A DNA stretch of 15,150 bases from CAZJOD01 sp964547525 (GTDB lineage Bacteria; Bacillota; Clostridia; JAAYHZ01). This document shows, piece after piece, positions 1 to 7,802 of this stretch. Within the stretch, counting starts at the first letter, position 1; each line of letters opens with the position of its first letter. Both the position numbers and the translations under genes were made by a program. A model generated the notes under the pieces. That model was not told where the DNA came from. It did no database searches and worked only from the letters and a program-made list of their open reading frames with translations. The stretch spans positions 1-15,150 of the forward strand of contig CAZJOD010000093.1 in NCBI GenBank assembly GCA_964547525.1. Reading direction: 5' to 3'.

Positions 1-102
1 AAAAAATATGTTTATAAATCTTATTTGCCGGTTAAAAAAGATAGAATCATTGAATTACAGAAAATGTTATCACAAAATTTTAAAGTTAAAATTGAAGGAT
101 AA
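1..102 (+). CDS. C-terminal end of an unrecognised protein (cut by window edge)
   Basis: Frame 1 is open from the first base to a TAA at 100-102 and gives 33 residues, rich in lysine, ending in NFKVKIEG. The fragment contains an amphipathic stretch (DRIIELQKML) that could be a terminal helix. I do not recognise a family from so little sequence. It lies in the same direction as the dehydrogenase that starts 138 bases later, so the two could share an operon, but the paired regulatory boxes between them suggest separate control. No terminator hairpin with a T-run follows the stop codon. An open frame of this length at a window edge could also arise by chance. Confidence 0.5.
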   Translation, partial: KKYVYKSYLPVKKDRIIELQKMLSQNFKVKIEG

Positions 103-117
103 ATATATAACATAAAT

Positions 118-208
118 TTACTGCAATAACTCATTTACTGTGAACCGTCGTTGAAATTAATCCGGTGCAATCCTCAATCGTTTATTAAATAAAAAGTTAT
201 TGCAGTAA
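118..208. promoter_or_regulatory. Pair of near-palindromic boxes, probable operators upstream of the dehydrogenase
   Basis: The 12-mer TTACTGCAATAA (118-129) and TTATTGCAGTAA (197-208) are exact reverse complements. Each is itself a palindrome of the form TTAYTGCARTAA with two mismatches. The match extends to 14 bases (118-131 against 195-208). Their centres are 79 bp apart. A twin arrangement in front of a catabolic-type gene is typical of a dimeric or tetrameric repressor binding two operators, possibly with looping. The alternative is one RNA hairpin with a 14-bp stem and a 63-base loop. I could not place a convincing -35/-10 pair between the boxes. The regulator is not in the window. Confidence 0.5.
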
Positions 209-240
209 CACTAATTTTCCCAACTGAAAGGAGACAAAAT

Positions 241-1341
241 ATGAAAACGGCAAAAGCGGCTGTAATGACCGGTATTAATGAACCTTTTAAGATCAGAGAG
301 TACGAATTGACACCACCCCCTGCCGGAATGGCTAAAATAAAGCTGATAGCCAGTGGGATTTGTGGAACTGACAACCATATACATAAAGGTAAAATTCTTA
401 TACATACACCGGCGATTATAGGACATGAGTTTATAGGACAAGTTATAGAACTATCAAATGAGGATAGTTACAAGTATGATATTTTACCCGGTGACAATGT
501 TATAGTATATATTGCTTGTCCTTGTGGTGAATGTCTTTTATGTCGTAACGGAGATGATGCAAATTGTATTAACATGGGAGTAACCAATTCCGGTGATCCT
601 GATAATGCCCCACATTTTTTTGGTGGGTATGCCGAGTATAATTATTCTCCTGTAAAAAACCTTGTAAAAATACCTAAAAACCTTGATCCTAAGACGGTTT
701 GTGTATTTGCATGTGCAGGCCCGACCGGTCTTCATGCGTTTCGTTTGACAAAACAAGCCGGTTATTATCCGAAAAGCACGGATCTGGCTGTAGTGCAAGG
801 GCTAGGTCCCGTAGGTGTATTTTCTGTTATGTACTTGGCATCCATAGGGATTAAAAATATTGTGGCAGTTACTAAGCGAGACAATTTAAAAAGGGAAAAA
901 ACAGCGAGGTTGCTTGGTGCGACTGAGGTATACAGTATCGATCGAACAGGTATTAATGAAATTATAAACAATATAGCGAATTTAACCGGAGGAATAGGAG
1001 CCGATATAGTGATTGAAGCGTCAGGTAATCCCGATGCAGTGGAACAAGGATTAAATTTGTTACGAAATCGTGGCGTTTATTTGATACCGGGGCAGTACTC
1101 CAATAGTGGTAAAGTGGAAATTTCTCCCCAATTAATAACATTTAAAGCGTTACAAATAATAGGTTCTTCACAATATTCCATATCGGATATCAAAGATTAT
1201 ATTGATTTTTTACAGAAAAACCCGCAGCTTCACTGTACTATATTGTCATTAGCCTGTCAGTACTCTGTAGATAATGTAAATTGTGCAATTGAAGATTGCA
1301 AATCGGGAAAAAATATAAAAACGATGCTAGTGAATACATGA
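241..1341 (+). CDS. Zinc-dependent medium-chain alcohol/polyol dehydrogenase
   Basis: This is a 366-residue cytoplasmic oxidoreductase of the medium-chain dehydrogenase (MDR) superfamily, which interconverts alcohols or polyols and carbonyls using NAD(P). Catalytic zinc ligands are visible as C41 (in CGTD) and H62-E63 (GHE), with C158 (FACAG) as probable third ligand. A structural zinc lobe is present as C95-x2-C98-x2-C101-x7-C109. The Rossmann fold carries GLGPVG at 187-192. The residue usually acidic at the end of the second beta strand is T211, followed by K212-R213, which hints at NADP preference (inference). The start is well supported by AAAGGAG at 227-233, seven bases before the ATG. 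Length is normal for the family. Substrate cannot be read; threonine, sorbitol and other polyol dehydrogenases share this layout. The paired boxes upstream suggest repressor control, and a terminator follows. Confidence 0.9.
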   Translation: MKTAKAAVMTGINEPFKIREYELTPPPAGMAKIKLIASGICGTDNHIHKGKILIHTPAIIGHEFIGQVIELSNEDSYKYDILPGDNVIVYIACPCGECLLCRNGDDANCINMGVTNSGDPDNAPHFFGGYAEYNYSPVKNLVKIPKNLDPKTVCVFACAGPTGLHAFRLTKQAGYYPKSTDLAVVQGLGPVGVFSVMYLASIGIKNIVAVTKRDNLKREKTARLLGATEVYSIDRTGINEIINNIANLTGGIGADIVIEASGNPDAVEQGLNLLRNRGVYLIPGQYSNSGKVEISPQLITFKALQIIGSSQYSISDIKDYIDFLQKNPQLHCTILSLACQYSVDNVNCAIEDCKSGKNIKTMLVNT

Positions 1342-1393
1342 AATGAATTGATAATTTATTTAATGTTATCTGAATTAAAAGTATAAAATGAAG

Positions 1394-1438
1394 AACACCT
1401 ACGATTATACCAATATTTATTATATAATCGTAGGCGTT
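1394..1438. terminator. Bidirectional intrinsic terminator between convergent genes
   Basis: A 12-bp perfect stem, CCTACGATTATA (1398-1409) with its complement at 1423-1434, encloses a 13-base loop. The stem can extend by AAC/GTT pairing after one mismatch. The plus strand continues with TTTATTTTG and the minus strand also runs into a T-rich tract, so it can end both the dehydrogenase transcript and the opposing lipoprotein transcript. Confidence 0.75.
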
Positions 1439-1464
1439 TATTTTGTTACAATTTTAAATATTAC

Positions 1465-2610
1465 TTATTCTTTTACCGCATTATCTTCCAAATAATCTAT
1501 TACTTTTTGATTCAATACTATATATTTAAGATATGGCATACCGTAAGTAGCCTCATATTCCGAATAATCTTCTACTCCTTCATAATACTGAAAGTAAGCT
1601 GCTACATCGTCGTTATTAACCGATATACCGGCATCTTCCGCTATAGCTTGTGTAATTAAGTCTTGCATTGCAATTTCTTTCATATCTTCACTATATAAAG
1701 CAATTAATTCGTCGATTCCGGATAATTCCATATAAGTGTTTAAAAATTCATTAATTTCCATTTCATAATATTCTGCGTAATTTCTAAAATATTGTAACAT
1801 AGACTTTTCCTGATATCTTATGATGTTTTCAGGAACAGACTTGACGGTAGTGTTTTCAAATATATAATTTTGTACATAACTTGAAATAGCCGAGTTTTGC
1901 ATATCATTTTTAATATCTGTTTTCATTTCTTCGATTGTTTTCCAACCGTATATTGATAAATTCTCTGTAACAAAACTATCGGTTAGCTCCGGTATAACCG
2001 TTTCTACTATATAGTTTATTGTTATTGCAAACTTTGCATCTTTTCCATTTAAGTCTTCATTACCGTAATCTACAGGAAAGGTTACTTCGATATCAAAAGA
2101 TTCACCTGGAGAATGTCCGATAAGCTGCTCTAAAAAGTCGTCTATATATTGTGTAACTCCGATAGTAACGTCTGTACCGTAACCATCAGTGCTGCCACCA
2201 TTAAATTCCACATCATTAATACTACCGACATAATCAATGTTGACCGTATCACCGTTTGCGACAGGACGATCTGTTATTTCCGCTATAGTGGAATAATTGT
2301 ATAAAATTGCATCTATCTCTCCTTGTATAGCTTCATTTGTGATATCATGTATATTTTTAGGTATGGATATTTTTGAATACTCACATAGAACCACATAGTC
2401 TAAAGCCTTTATATCTTTCCAAAAACCATTATCGAGTAATCCTTCGCTATAGGAAAAGTCGTTATTTATCGAACCGGTTTCATATGAACCGGTTGTTTCT
2501 GTATTAGCATTGTTTTCTGCAGGGTTGTTATTAGAGTTACATCCGGCTAAAAACAATACTGTAAGTATAATACCCGATAAAATAACGGATATTATTTTAA
2601 ATTTTTTCAT
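1465..2610 (-). CDS. Trigger-factor-like lipoprotein with FKBP-type peptidyl-prolyl isomerase domain
   Basis: The 381-residue protein begins with a lipoprotein signal peptide: KK, a hydrophobic core and the lipobox LAGC with C24 as lipid anchor, then an Asn/Thr-rich linker. Residues about 117-200 match an FKBP-type prolyl isomerase as found inside trigger factor (VNIDYVGS, the IDDFLEQLIGHSPGE stretch, VTFPVDYG, LNGKDAKFAI). Residues about 208-378 resemble the helical C-terminal chaperone arms of trigger factor. The N-terminal ribosome-binding domain is absent and replaced by the signal and linker. It is therefore expected to act outside the membrane, helping exported proteins fold, much as PrsA does. 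The start is set by GGAGG (2617-2621 on the minus strand) six bases before ATG. It has its own -10-like box upstream. The family call is strong; chaperone activity is inferred. Confidence 0.87.
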   Translation of the reverse strand: MKKFKIISVILSGIILTVLFLAGCNSNNNPAENNANTETTGSYETGSINNDFSYSEGLLDNGFWKDIKALDYVVLCEYSKISIPKNIHDITNEAIQGEIDAILYNYSTIAEITDRPVANGDTVNIDYVGSINDVEFNGGSTDGYGTDVTIGVTQYIDDFLEQLIGHSPGESFDIEVTFPVDYGNEDLNGKDAKFAITINYIVETVIPELTDSFVTENLSIYGWKTIEEMKTDIKNDMQNSAISSYVQNYIFENTTVKSVPENIIRYQEKSMLQYFRNYAEYYEMEINEFLNTYMELSGIDELIALYSEDMKEIAMQDLITQAIAEDAGISVNNDDVAAYFQYYEGVEDYSEYEATYGMPYLKYIVLNQKVIDYLEDNAVKE

Positions 2611-2687
2611 TAAAAGCCTCCAAAAAGTTTATTGTTGTTTCAGGCATGTTGTGCAGGTTATCCCACTCATGTTTGAAATCATTTTTT

Positions 2688-2693
2688 ATTATA
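2688..2693 (-). promoter_or_regulatory. -10 box for the trigger-factor-like lipoprotein gene
   Basis: On the minus strand TGTATAATAAA contains a perfect TATAAT, about 80 bases before the start codon, leaving room for a leader and the ribosome binding site. No good -35 sits at 17 bp; the best match, TTCACA, is 20 bp away. It lies just downstream of the URO-D-like gene, so the lipoprotein may be transcribed both from here and by read-through. Confidence 0.5.
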
Positions 2694-2740
2694 CACTAAG
2701 ATTGTGATGAAAATGTGAACAATTTGACAAACTAAAAAGA

Positions 2741-3889
2741 TTACAATTTACATAACTCTCTCCAAGCTTTAATCATTGCAAGTCCACAAGCGATACTCTT
2801 GGTTCTTTGCGCTGCAGTTTTTCCATTTCCCACATATGCGCTTCCTGTAGTTCTTAATGTGAATCCTCCACCTAAGGCGCCGTCTTCTATTGCTTTTTTC
2901 ACCAGGATAAACACATCTTCCGGTTTAAATGAATCTAGAACAAAAGCTTGTGAAGGAATATTGCCTGCAAGCAGCATTCGTCCCCCCACGGATTTTTTAA
3001 CCTGGGACAGGTTGTTATCACCGTATGGCGGCGGTTCTAACGGATCTATCGCATCAATTCCCATATCTGCGAAATGTTCAAGAAATTTTCCACAGTTTCC
3101 GTGACAATGGGCGAAATGGCGTCCCCCTATGGCATGTACCGCATCATTTACTCTTTTGTCAAATGGAAATATAAACTTTTTAAACAGTTTTTGACCGAAC
3201 CAAGGTGGTATGAACATCTCAAGAGCATGAGTTTTAAACACCGGGGGATCTGTAAGTTTTTCACCGTTTATCAATGAAAGTGAATCACATATTTGTATGG
3301 TACATTGTTCAAGAAATTCCATTACCGTTTGCTCTTCGCTTAATATCCACATATAAACTTCTTCCATATTGCTGTTTCTAACAAGGGTGCCTAACGGGTG
3401 TAAAAGGCCGGTAATCGGTATACCCCGAGTTCCGACAGAAGAACAATCCCGGTTGTAACTTTTTAAATTAAATGACCTTTTGCTTCTAGGTGCTCCGGTT
3501 ATACGTTTAAAATCATCAAAAGTATGTATAAACCTTTTCTCCCAATGATAATCGGAAGGATCTCCCTCTCCGTACAAATCACTGTAGTTATGTTTTGTAA
3601 TTGCTGTAAAATCTCCGACGGCTGTATGATAAGTCTTTTCTATGCGTTTAAACTTTCCGGGAACATCTTCGATGGTTTTTTCATGGTATTTTGCATCGAT
3701 TCCCAAAAAACCCCAATCAAAGCCTGATACACCTAGAAAATTATCCGCCTCGTTTTTTTGAAATTCGTATACTTCCTGTGCTCCCGGAAGTCCTAATTCC
3801 AATGCTTTCGGGTTTATAAACATCTCTATCGGCACTCTGTCCGGTTCCTCAAAACTCCATGCCTTCAACAGTCTGCTTTTTGAATCCAT
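2741..3889 (-). CDS. Uroporphyrinogen decarboxylase (URO-D) superfamily protein, not HemE
   Basis: The 382-residue protein fits the TIM-barrel URO-D superfamily, which holds HemE as well as cobamide-dependent methyltransferases (MtaA/CmuA type) and many uncharacterised enzymes. The diagnostic region is HFAHCHGNCGKF (about 258-269) followed by GIDAIDPLEPPPYG (277-290) and LLAGNIPSQAF (306-316), where the barrel strand contributes the metal or ligand site. The N-terminal RQAGR-type substrate loop of true HemE is missing, so haem synthesis is unlikely. The HxC zinc motif of methyltransferases is replaced by H261-C262-H263-G-N-C266. Start: GGGAGG at 3896-3901 lies six bases before ATG. It is divergent from the ABC operon and 130 bases upstream of the lipoprotein gene on the same strand. 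A methyl-transfer or demethylation role is possible but not shown; no corrinoid protein gene is adjacent. Confidence 0.82.
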   Translation of the reverse strand: MDSKSRLLKAWSFEEPDRVPIEMFINPKALELGLPGAQEVYEFQKNEADNFLGVSGFDWGFLGIDAKYHEKTIEDVPGKFKRIEKTYHTAVGDFTAITKHNYSDLYGEGDPSDYHWEKRFIHTFDDFKRITGAPRSKRSFNLKSYNRDCSSVGTRGIPITGLLHPLGTLVRNSNMEEVYMWILSEEQTVMEFLEQCTIQICDSLSLINGEKLTDPPVFKTHALEMFIPPWFGQKLFKKFIFPFDKRVNDAVHAIGGRHFAHCHGNCGKFLEHFADMGIDAIDPLEPPPYGDNNLSQVKKSVGGRMLLAGNIPSQAFVLDSFKPEDVFILVKKAIEDGALGGGFTLRTTGSAYVGNGKTAAQRTKSIACGLAMIKAWRELCKL

Positions 3890-4070
3890 ATATAACCTCC
3901 CGATATTAAATATAATTTTTTGTATTGATTATCAAAAATCATTTTTTTATTATTTATAATAACATATTCATCTTAAAATTTATTAATTGTTATTATTTTG
4001 TTAACTAATAAATATTAAATGAGTAAGTAAGTAACTTAAAATGTTAAAAAAATTAAATTTTATTAAATAC

Positions 4071-4098
4071 TTAACAATTCTATCTTTTGTGGTATAAT
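4071..4098 (+). promoter_or_regulatory. Extended -10 promoter of the ABC exporter operon
   Basis: TTAACA (4071-4076), a 16-bp spacer and a perfect TATAAT (4093-4098) preceded by TGG, the extended -10 element. Transcription would begin near 4105, giving a leader of about 80 bases before the first ABC gene. Confidence 0.8.
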
Positions 4099-4122
4099 GG
4101 AAAAGCTTGCTAATTTAAAATT

Positions 4123-4134
4123 TGTGATATCACA
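4123..4134. promoter_or_regulatory. 12-bp perfect palindrome in the ABC operon leader
   Basis: TGTGATATCACA lies about 20-30 bases after the predicted transcription start, where a bound repressor would block elongation or initiation. A near copy, TGTGATTTCACA, occurs beyond the operon at 7949-7960. The protein that might bind is unknown. Confidence 0.4.
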
Positions 4135-4185
4135 TCAAGAATTTTATTTTTATTTTTTATAATTGAATACAGAGGCGGTAATATA

Positions 4186-5976
4186 ATGAATGAGAGAAAA
4201 AGAAGTCTAGAAAATATTTTTTACATTTTAAAGTTAGTTATGAAAGCTAATCCCGCGCATATATTCATAATGGTAGGAATAAGCATGTTTGCCAGGGTAT
4301 TTAATGTATTCTTTTTTATCTATTTGATAAAGTATATATATACAAGCATAGAAAATAGGCTTCCCTTTAGAAATGTAGCAATTATGATTACAGTAGCATG
4401 TTTAGGACATGTTACCTTACATTTAATATCGGCATGGAATCAATTTTATTACAAATATAAATCCGAACCTAAAATATTCGGACACATATACGGGTTGGTT
4501 ATCGAAAAAGCTGTGGATGTTGACTTGAAAAAATACGATGAGCCTGACTTCTATAATAGCTATACACGTGCCTTAGATGAAACTACTACCAGAACGGTGG
4601 AAATAATCAAAACAATATCCGACTTGCTCGGGTTGATAGCGGCAGCCGTCGCTACCCTGATAATAATTTTGGCAATAGATCCATATGTGTTAATATTTGC
4701 CATTATCCCACTGTTTAATATGATATATATACATAAAAAAACAAATAAACTGTACTATAATATGGATATGGAAAATACATATCACAATAGAAGAGCGAAT
4801 TATGTTAAAAGAGTTTTGTATGAAGCAAAATATGCAAAAGAGATTAAACTGACCGATATTAAAAATGTTTTAATGAAAAATCATAGTGATAGTTATGAGA
4901 GCATGCAATCAACAATAAAAAAATATTATAAGAAAATAATTCTTTTTAATTTCATTGATGATTTTATTATGCGTATTATTGTTTTTCTAGGCTCAGTGTT
5001 ATATGTAACATATAAAATTGTCATATTGGGATTAATAGCACTAGGTGATTATTTAGCTTTGATTAATGCGATAAGTTCCTTTAGCTATGATATATTCGGA
5101 ATCGTAAATAGTATTATGGCTTTTAATAAACAAGGATTATACATAGAAAATTTGAGAAAATTTTTAGACTATGAGACTGAGGATAAAGTTGTGACAAATA
5201 ATAAGATAGAATTTAACGGATTTGAGAGTCTGGAGGTCGAAAATGTCTCTTTTGGTTATGAAGGATCTATGCAAAATGTTATCAAAAATGTGAGTTTCAA
5301 AATAAATAAGGGTGAAAGAATTGCTATTGTAGGACGCAACGGTGCGGGTAAGACCACACTGATAAAATTAATTACCCGGTTATATAAAGTTACTACAGGC
5401 AGTATCAAATTAAACGGTATCGACATTTATGAATATGGCAAAGAAGATTATAAAGGATTGTTCTCAACTGTTTTTCAAGATTTTAAACTCTTTGCTTTGA
5501 CTGTAGAAGAAAATGTACTTATGGATAAAGCACAAAACGATGAGCATAGAGAAGCCGTTCTCAATTCGTTAAAACAGACCGATGCGTATGAATTCGTTAG
5601 TAAACTTGAAAAAGGAATAGACACTTCCGTAACAAAAGAATTTGATGACACAGGAATAATCTTTTCAGGAGGTCAACAGCAAAAGATTGCCTTGTCACGA
5701 GTATATGCCAAAAACAGTGATGTAATAATTTTAGATGAACCTTCTAGCGCTTTAGATCCGATTGCAGAAAGAGATATGTACGATCGTATGCTGAAAGCAG
5801 CGGAAGGCAAAACAGTTATACTGATATCGCATCGTTTGGCATCTGCGCAAGGAGCAGACAAGATATTTGTAATAGATAACGGTGAAATTATTGAGTGGGG
5901 CAATCATTTTTCTTTAATGAAGGCTAAAGGAAAATATTACGATATGTATAGTAAACAATCACAAAATTACAATTAG
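4186..5976 (+). CDS. ABC exporter half-transporter, permease fused to ATPase (first subunit)
   Basis: The 596-residue protein has an N-terminal six-helix-type transmembrane domain (about 1-330) and a C-terminal ATPase. ATPase motifs are Walker A GRNGAGKT (383-390), Q-loop Q431, signature FSGGQ (493-497), Walker B VIILDEP (513-519) with catalytic E518, D-loop SALD and switch H549. The region before the signature reads KEFDDTG in place of the usual TEVGERG X-loop, a variant seen in tandem exporters of Bacillota. A conserved cytoplasmic stretch (YDEPDFYNSY, 117-126) is shared with the next gene. The start follows AGAGGCGG (4171-4178), seven bases upstream. It sits 14 bases before the second subunit, so the two should form a heterodimer. 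Cargo is unknown; peptides, lipids or drugs are all possible. No leader peptidase domain or precursor peptide gene is seen. Confidence 0.93.
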   Translation: MNERKRSLENIFYILKLVMKANPAHIFIMVGISMFARVFNVFFFIYLIKYIYTSIENRLPFRNVAIMITVACLGHVTLHLISAWNQFYYKYKSEPKIFGHIYGLVIEKAVDVDLKKYDEPDFYNSYTRALDETTTRTVEIIKTISDLLGLIAAAVATLIIILAIDPYVLIFAIIPLFNMIYIHKKTNKLYYNMDMENTYHNRRANYVKRVLYEAKYAKEIKLTDIKNVLMKNHSDSYESMQSTIKKYYKKIILFNFIDDFIMRIIVFLGSVLYVTYKIVILGLIALGDYLALINAISSFSYDIFGIVNSIMAFNKQGLYIENLRKFLDYETEDKVVTNNKIEFNGFESLEVENVSFGYEGSMQNVIKNVSFKINKGERIAIVGRNGAGKTTLIKLITRLYKVTTGSIKLNGIDIYEYGKEDYKGLFSTVFQDFKLFALTVEENVLMDKAQNDEHREAVLNSLKQTDAYEFVSKLEKGIDTSVTKEFDDTGIIFSGGQQQKIALSRVYAKNSDVIILDEPSSALDPIAERDMYDRMLKAAEGKTVILISHRLASAQGADKIFVIDNGEIIEWGNHFSLMKAKGKYYDMYSKQSQNYN

Positions 5977-5990
5977 AGGAGTGAGTTATA

Positions 5991-7802
5991 ATGGTGAATA
6001 AATCGGAAGAAAAGAAAATAACTCTTGTTGATACTATTAAAAATAATCTTTATATTTTGAAGTTTATTTACAAATTATCACCTTTTTATGTGTATTTTAC
6101 TATAATAAGCAAAATAATTACATACTCTTCATATGCATTAATAAACGTCATATTTGTCAAAAAAATAATTGACAGTGTATCTGACAAAAAAGACATGAAG
6201 GAGATTTTGTATATTATTTTATACACAGGAATTATTTATATAATACTAATGATTTACGATGGGATAATAAATTTTTATAATGCTGTGAAAAGAACAAATA
6301 TCATAGGAAAAATTCAACGTCTACTGCTTGATAAGGCATCACACATCGATTTGCTATGTTACGATGACCCCAAGTTCTATAATGCATATGTAAAAGCCGC
6401 AGAGCAAGGAGATTCACAATTAATATTGTGCGTTGATACAATAGCCGAAGTGTCGGCGAACATATTAAGCATGCTGCTTATAGGTGGGATCGTATTTTCT
6501 GTTGATCCGATTATTGCTTTGTTTCCATTCGCATCTTTTTTTATATCAATTCTAACGCAGGTGTATATTAATAAGCAATTATACAAATACGATATGGAAA
6601 AAGCGGTAATAAACAGAAAAAGTATGTATTCAAAAAGAGTATTTTATCAAGCTGATTATGCCAAAGAATTAAAAATGACAAATATAAGAAAACCTTTAAA
6701 ATTTCAATTTGAACTATCTATAAAGGAACTTAGAGAATTGGCCGATAAATACGGCATGAAATTATGTGTTCTTTATCTTATATATTGGATTTTCTCATAT
6801 ACATTTTTCTCCTTTTTTTGCACGCCGATTTATCTTGCCTGGGGTGTACTTGTAGCTAACACATTAACTATGGGTTCTATGGCATCAATGAATAACGCAT
6901 CAAATAGAATGAGAGGATTTTTACTGGTGTTAAACCAGACATTTGCAAAGATTCATAATATGGGTTTATACAGCGAAAACTTTAAAAAATTCATTGAGTA
7001 TGAAACTTCTTTAGAAAATATTAACGAGTTGTATGCATTGCCGGATAAACCCTGTGAAATAACAATTAATAATTTATGTTTTAAATATAGCACGAATTCC
7101 GACTTTGTCTTAGAAAATGTAAGTATGAATATAAAGCCGTATGAGAAAATTGCAATTGTAGGATACAATGGTGCCGGGAAATCCACACTTATAAAATTAA
7201 TATTAAATTTATATAAACCGGATATCGGTACAATAACATATAATAATATAAATATAAAAGATTATAATACACATGCATATAGGAGACGATTTGCTACAAT
7301 ATTTCAAGATTTTCAGATTTATGCCGCATCAATAAAAGATAATATAATTATGAATGATTGTACATATGATGAATTCTTACTTGATAAATCAATAAAGAAT
7401 TGCGAATTAAGTTATAAGATTGATGACTTACCTCAGGGTATACAAACGCAAATACATAGAGAATTCTGTGATGACGGTACAGTTTTGTCCGGTGGTGAAT
7501 CTCAAAAATTAGCAATGGCAAGAGTGTTTTATTCCAATGCACCTGTTATAATTATGGATGAACCGTCAAGTGCACTTGATCCGTTAGCAGAATATGAATT
7601 AAATAAAAACATTTTTGATCACTCAAAAAACAAAACAGTAATTTTTATATCGCATAGATTATCAACAACCAGATTTGTTGATAGGATATATATGTTTGAT
7701 TCAGGTAAAATTGTAGAGCAAGGAACACATGATGAATTAATCACTTTAAACGGAAAATATGCCTCTATGTATAGCGCTCAAGCTGAGAAATATCAATTAT
7801 AA
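5991..7802 (+). CDS. ABC exporter half-transporter, permease fused to ATPase (second subunit)
   Basis: The 603-residue partner of the preceding gene has the same layout: a membrane domain to about 335 and an ATPase with Walker A GYNGAGKS (391-398), Q-loop Q439, signature LSGGE (499-503), Walker B VIIMDEP (519-525) with E524, D-loop SALD and H555. The X-loop reads REFCDDG. It is a paralogue of the first subunit: YDDPKFYNAY (124-133) and KRVFYQADYAKE (215-226) align with YDEPDFYNSY and KRVLYEAKYAKE there. Both subunits keep the catalytic glutamate, so neither ATP site is obviously degenerate, unlike many heterodimeric exporters. AGAGGAG (5975-5981) overlaps the stop codon of the first gene and lies nine bases before the ATG, indicating coupled translation. 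The stop codon falls inside the first copy of a repeat that runs into the assembly gap. Confidence 0.93.
   Translation: MVNKSEEKKITLVDTIKNNLYILKFIYKLSPFYVYFTIISKIITYSSYALINVIFVKKIIDSVSDKKDMKEILYIILYTGIIYIILMIYDGIINFYNAVKRTNIIGKIQRLLLDKASHIDLLCYDDPKFYNAYVKAAEQGDSQLILCVDTIAEVSANILSMLLIGGIVFSVDPIIALFPFASFFISILTQVYINKQLYKYDMEKAVINRKSMYSKRVFYQADYAKELKMTNIRKPLKFQFELSIKELRELADKYGMKLCVLYLIYWIFSYTFFSFFCTPIYLAWGVLVANTLTMGSMASMNNASNRMRGFLLVLNQTFAKIHNMGLYSENFKKFIEYETSLENINELYALPDKPCEITINNLCFKYSTNSDFVLENVSMNIKPYEKIAIVGYNGAGKSTLIKLILNLYKPDIGTITYNNINIKDYNTHAYRRRFATIFQDFQIYAASIKDNIIMNDCTYDEFLLDKSIKNCELSYKIDDLPQGIQTQIHREFCDDGTVLSGGESQKLAMARVFYSNAPVIIMDEPSSALDPLAEYELNKNIFDHSKNKTVIFISHRLSTTRFVDRIYMFDSGKIVEQGTHDELITLNGKYASMYSAQAEKYQL

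Larger units (their letters stand above)
3890..4185. other. Divergent intergenic region
   Basis: This 296-base AT-rich stretch separates the URO-D-like gene from the ABC operon. It holds the operon promoter and leader palindrome (listed separately), a TTGATTATCAA dyad at 3925-3935 just upstream of the URO-D-like ribosome binding site, and three tandem GTAA units at 4023-4034. I found no convincing minus-strand promoter for the URO-D-like gene; a TTGATA/TATTTA pair is too close to its ribosome binding site. No peptide gene is evident. Confidence 0.6.

Noticed and set aside
141..150. GAACCGTC as a second REP-like copy
   Set aside because: Only eight bases agree with the right-edge element and the G-run is missing.
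2799..3104. Open frame of 101 codons antisense to the URO-D-like gene
   Set aside because: No ribosome binding site, low-complexity composition, and fully covered by a well-supported gene on the other strand.
2741..3889. HemE (haem biosynthesis) for the URO-D-like protein
   Set aside because: The N-terminal substrate loop typical of HemE is absent and no haem genes are nearby.
4097..4162. 21-codon frame before the ABC operon as a possible exported peptide
   Set aside because: Its ATG overlaps the -10 box of the promoter and it lacks a ribosome binding site, so it would not be in the transcript.
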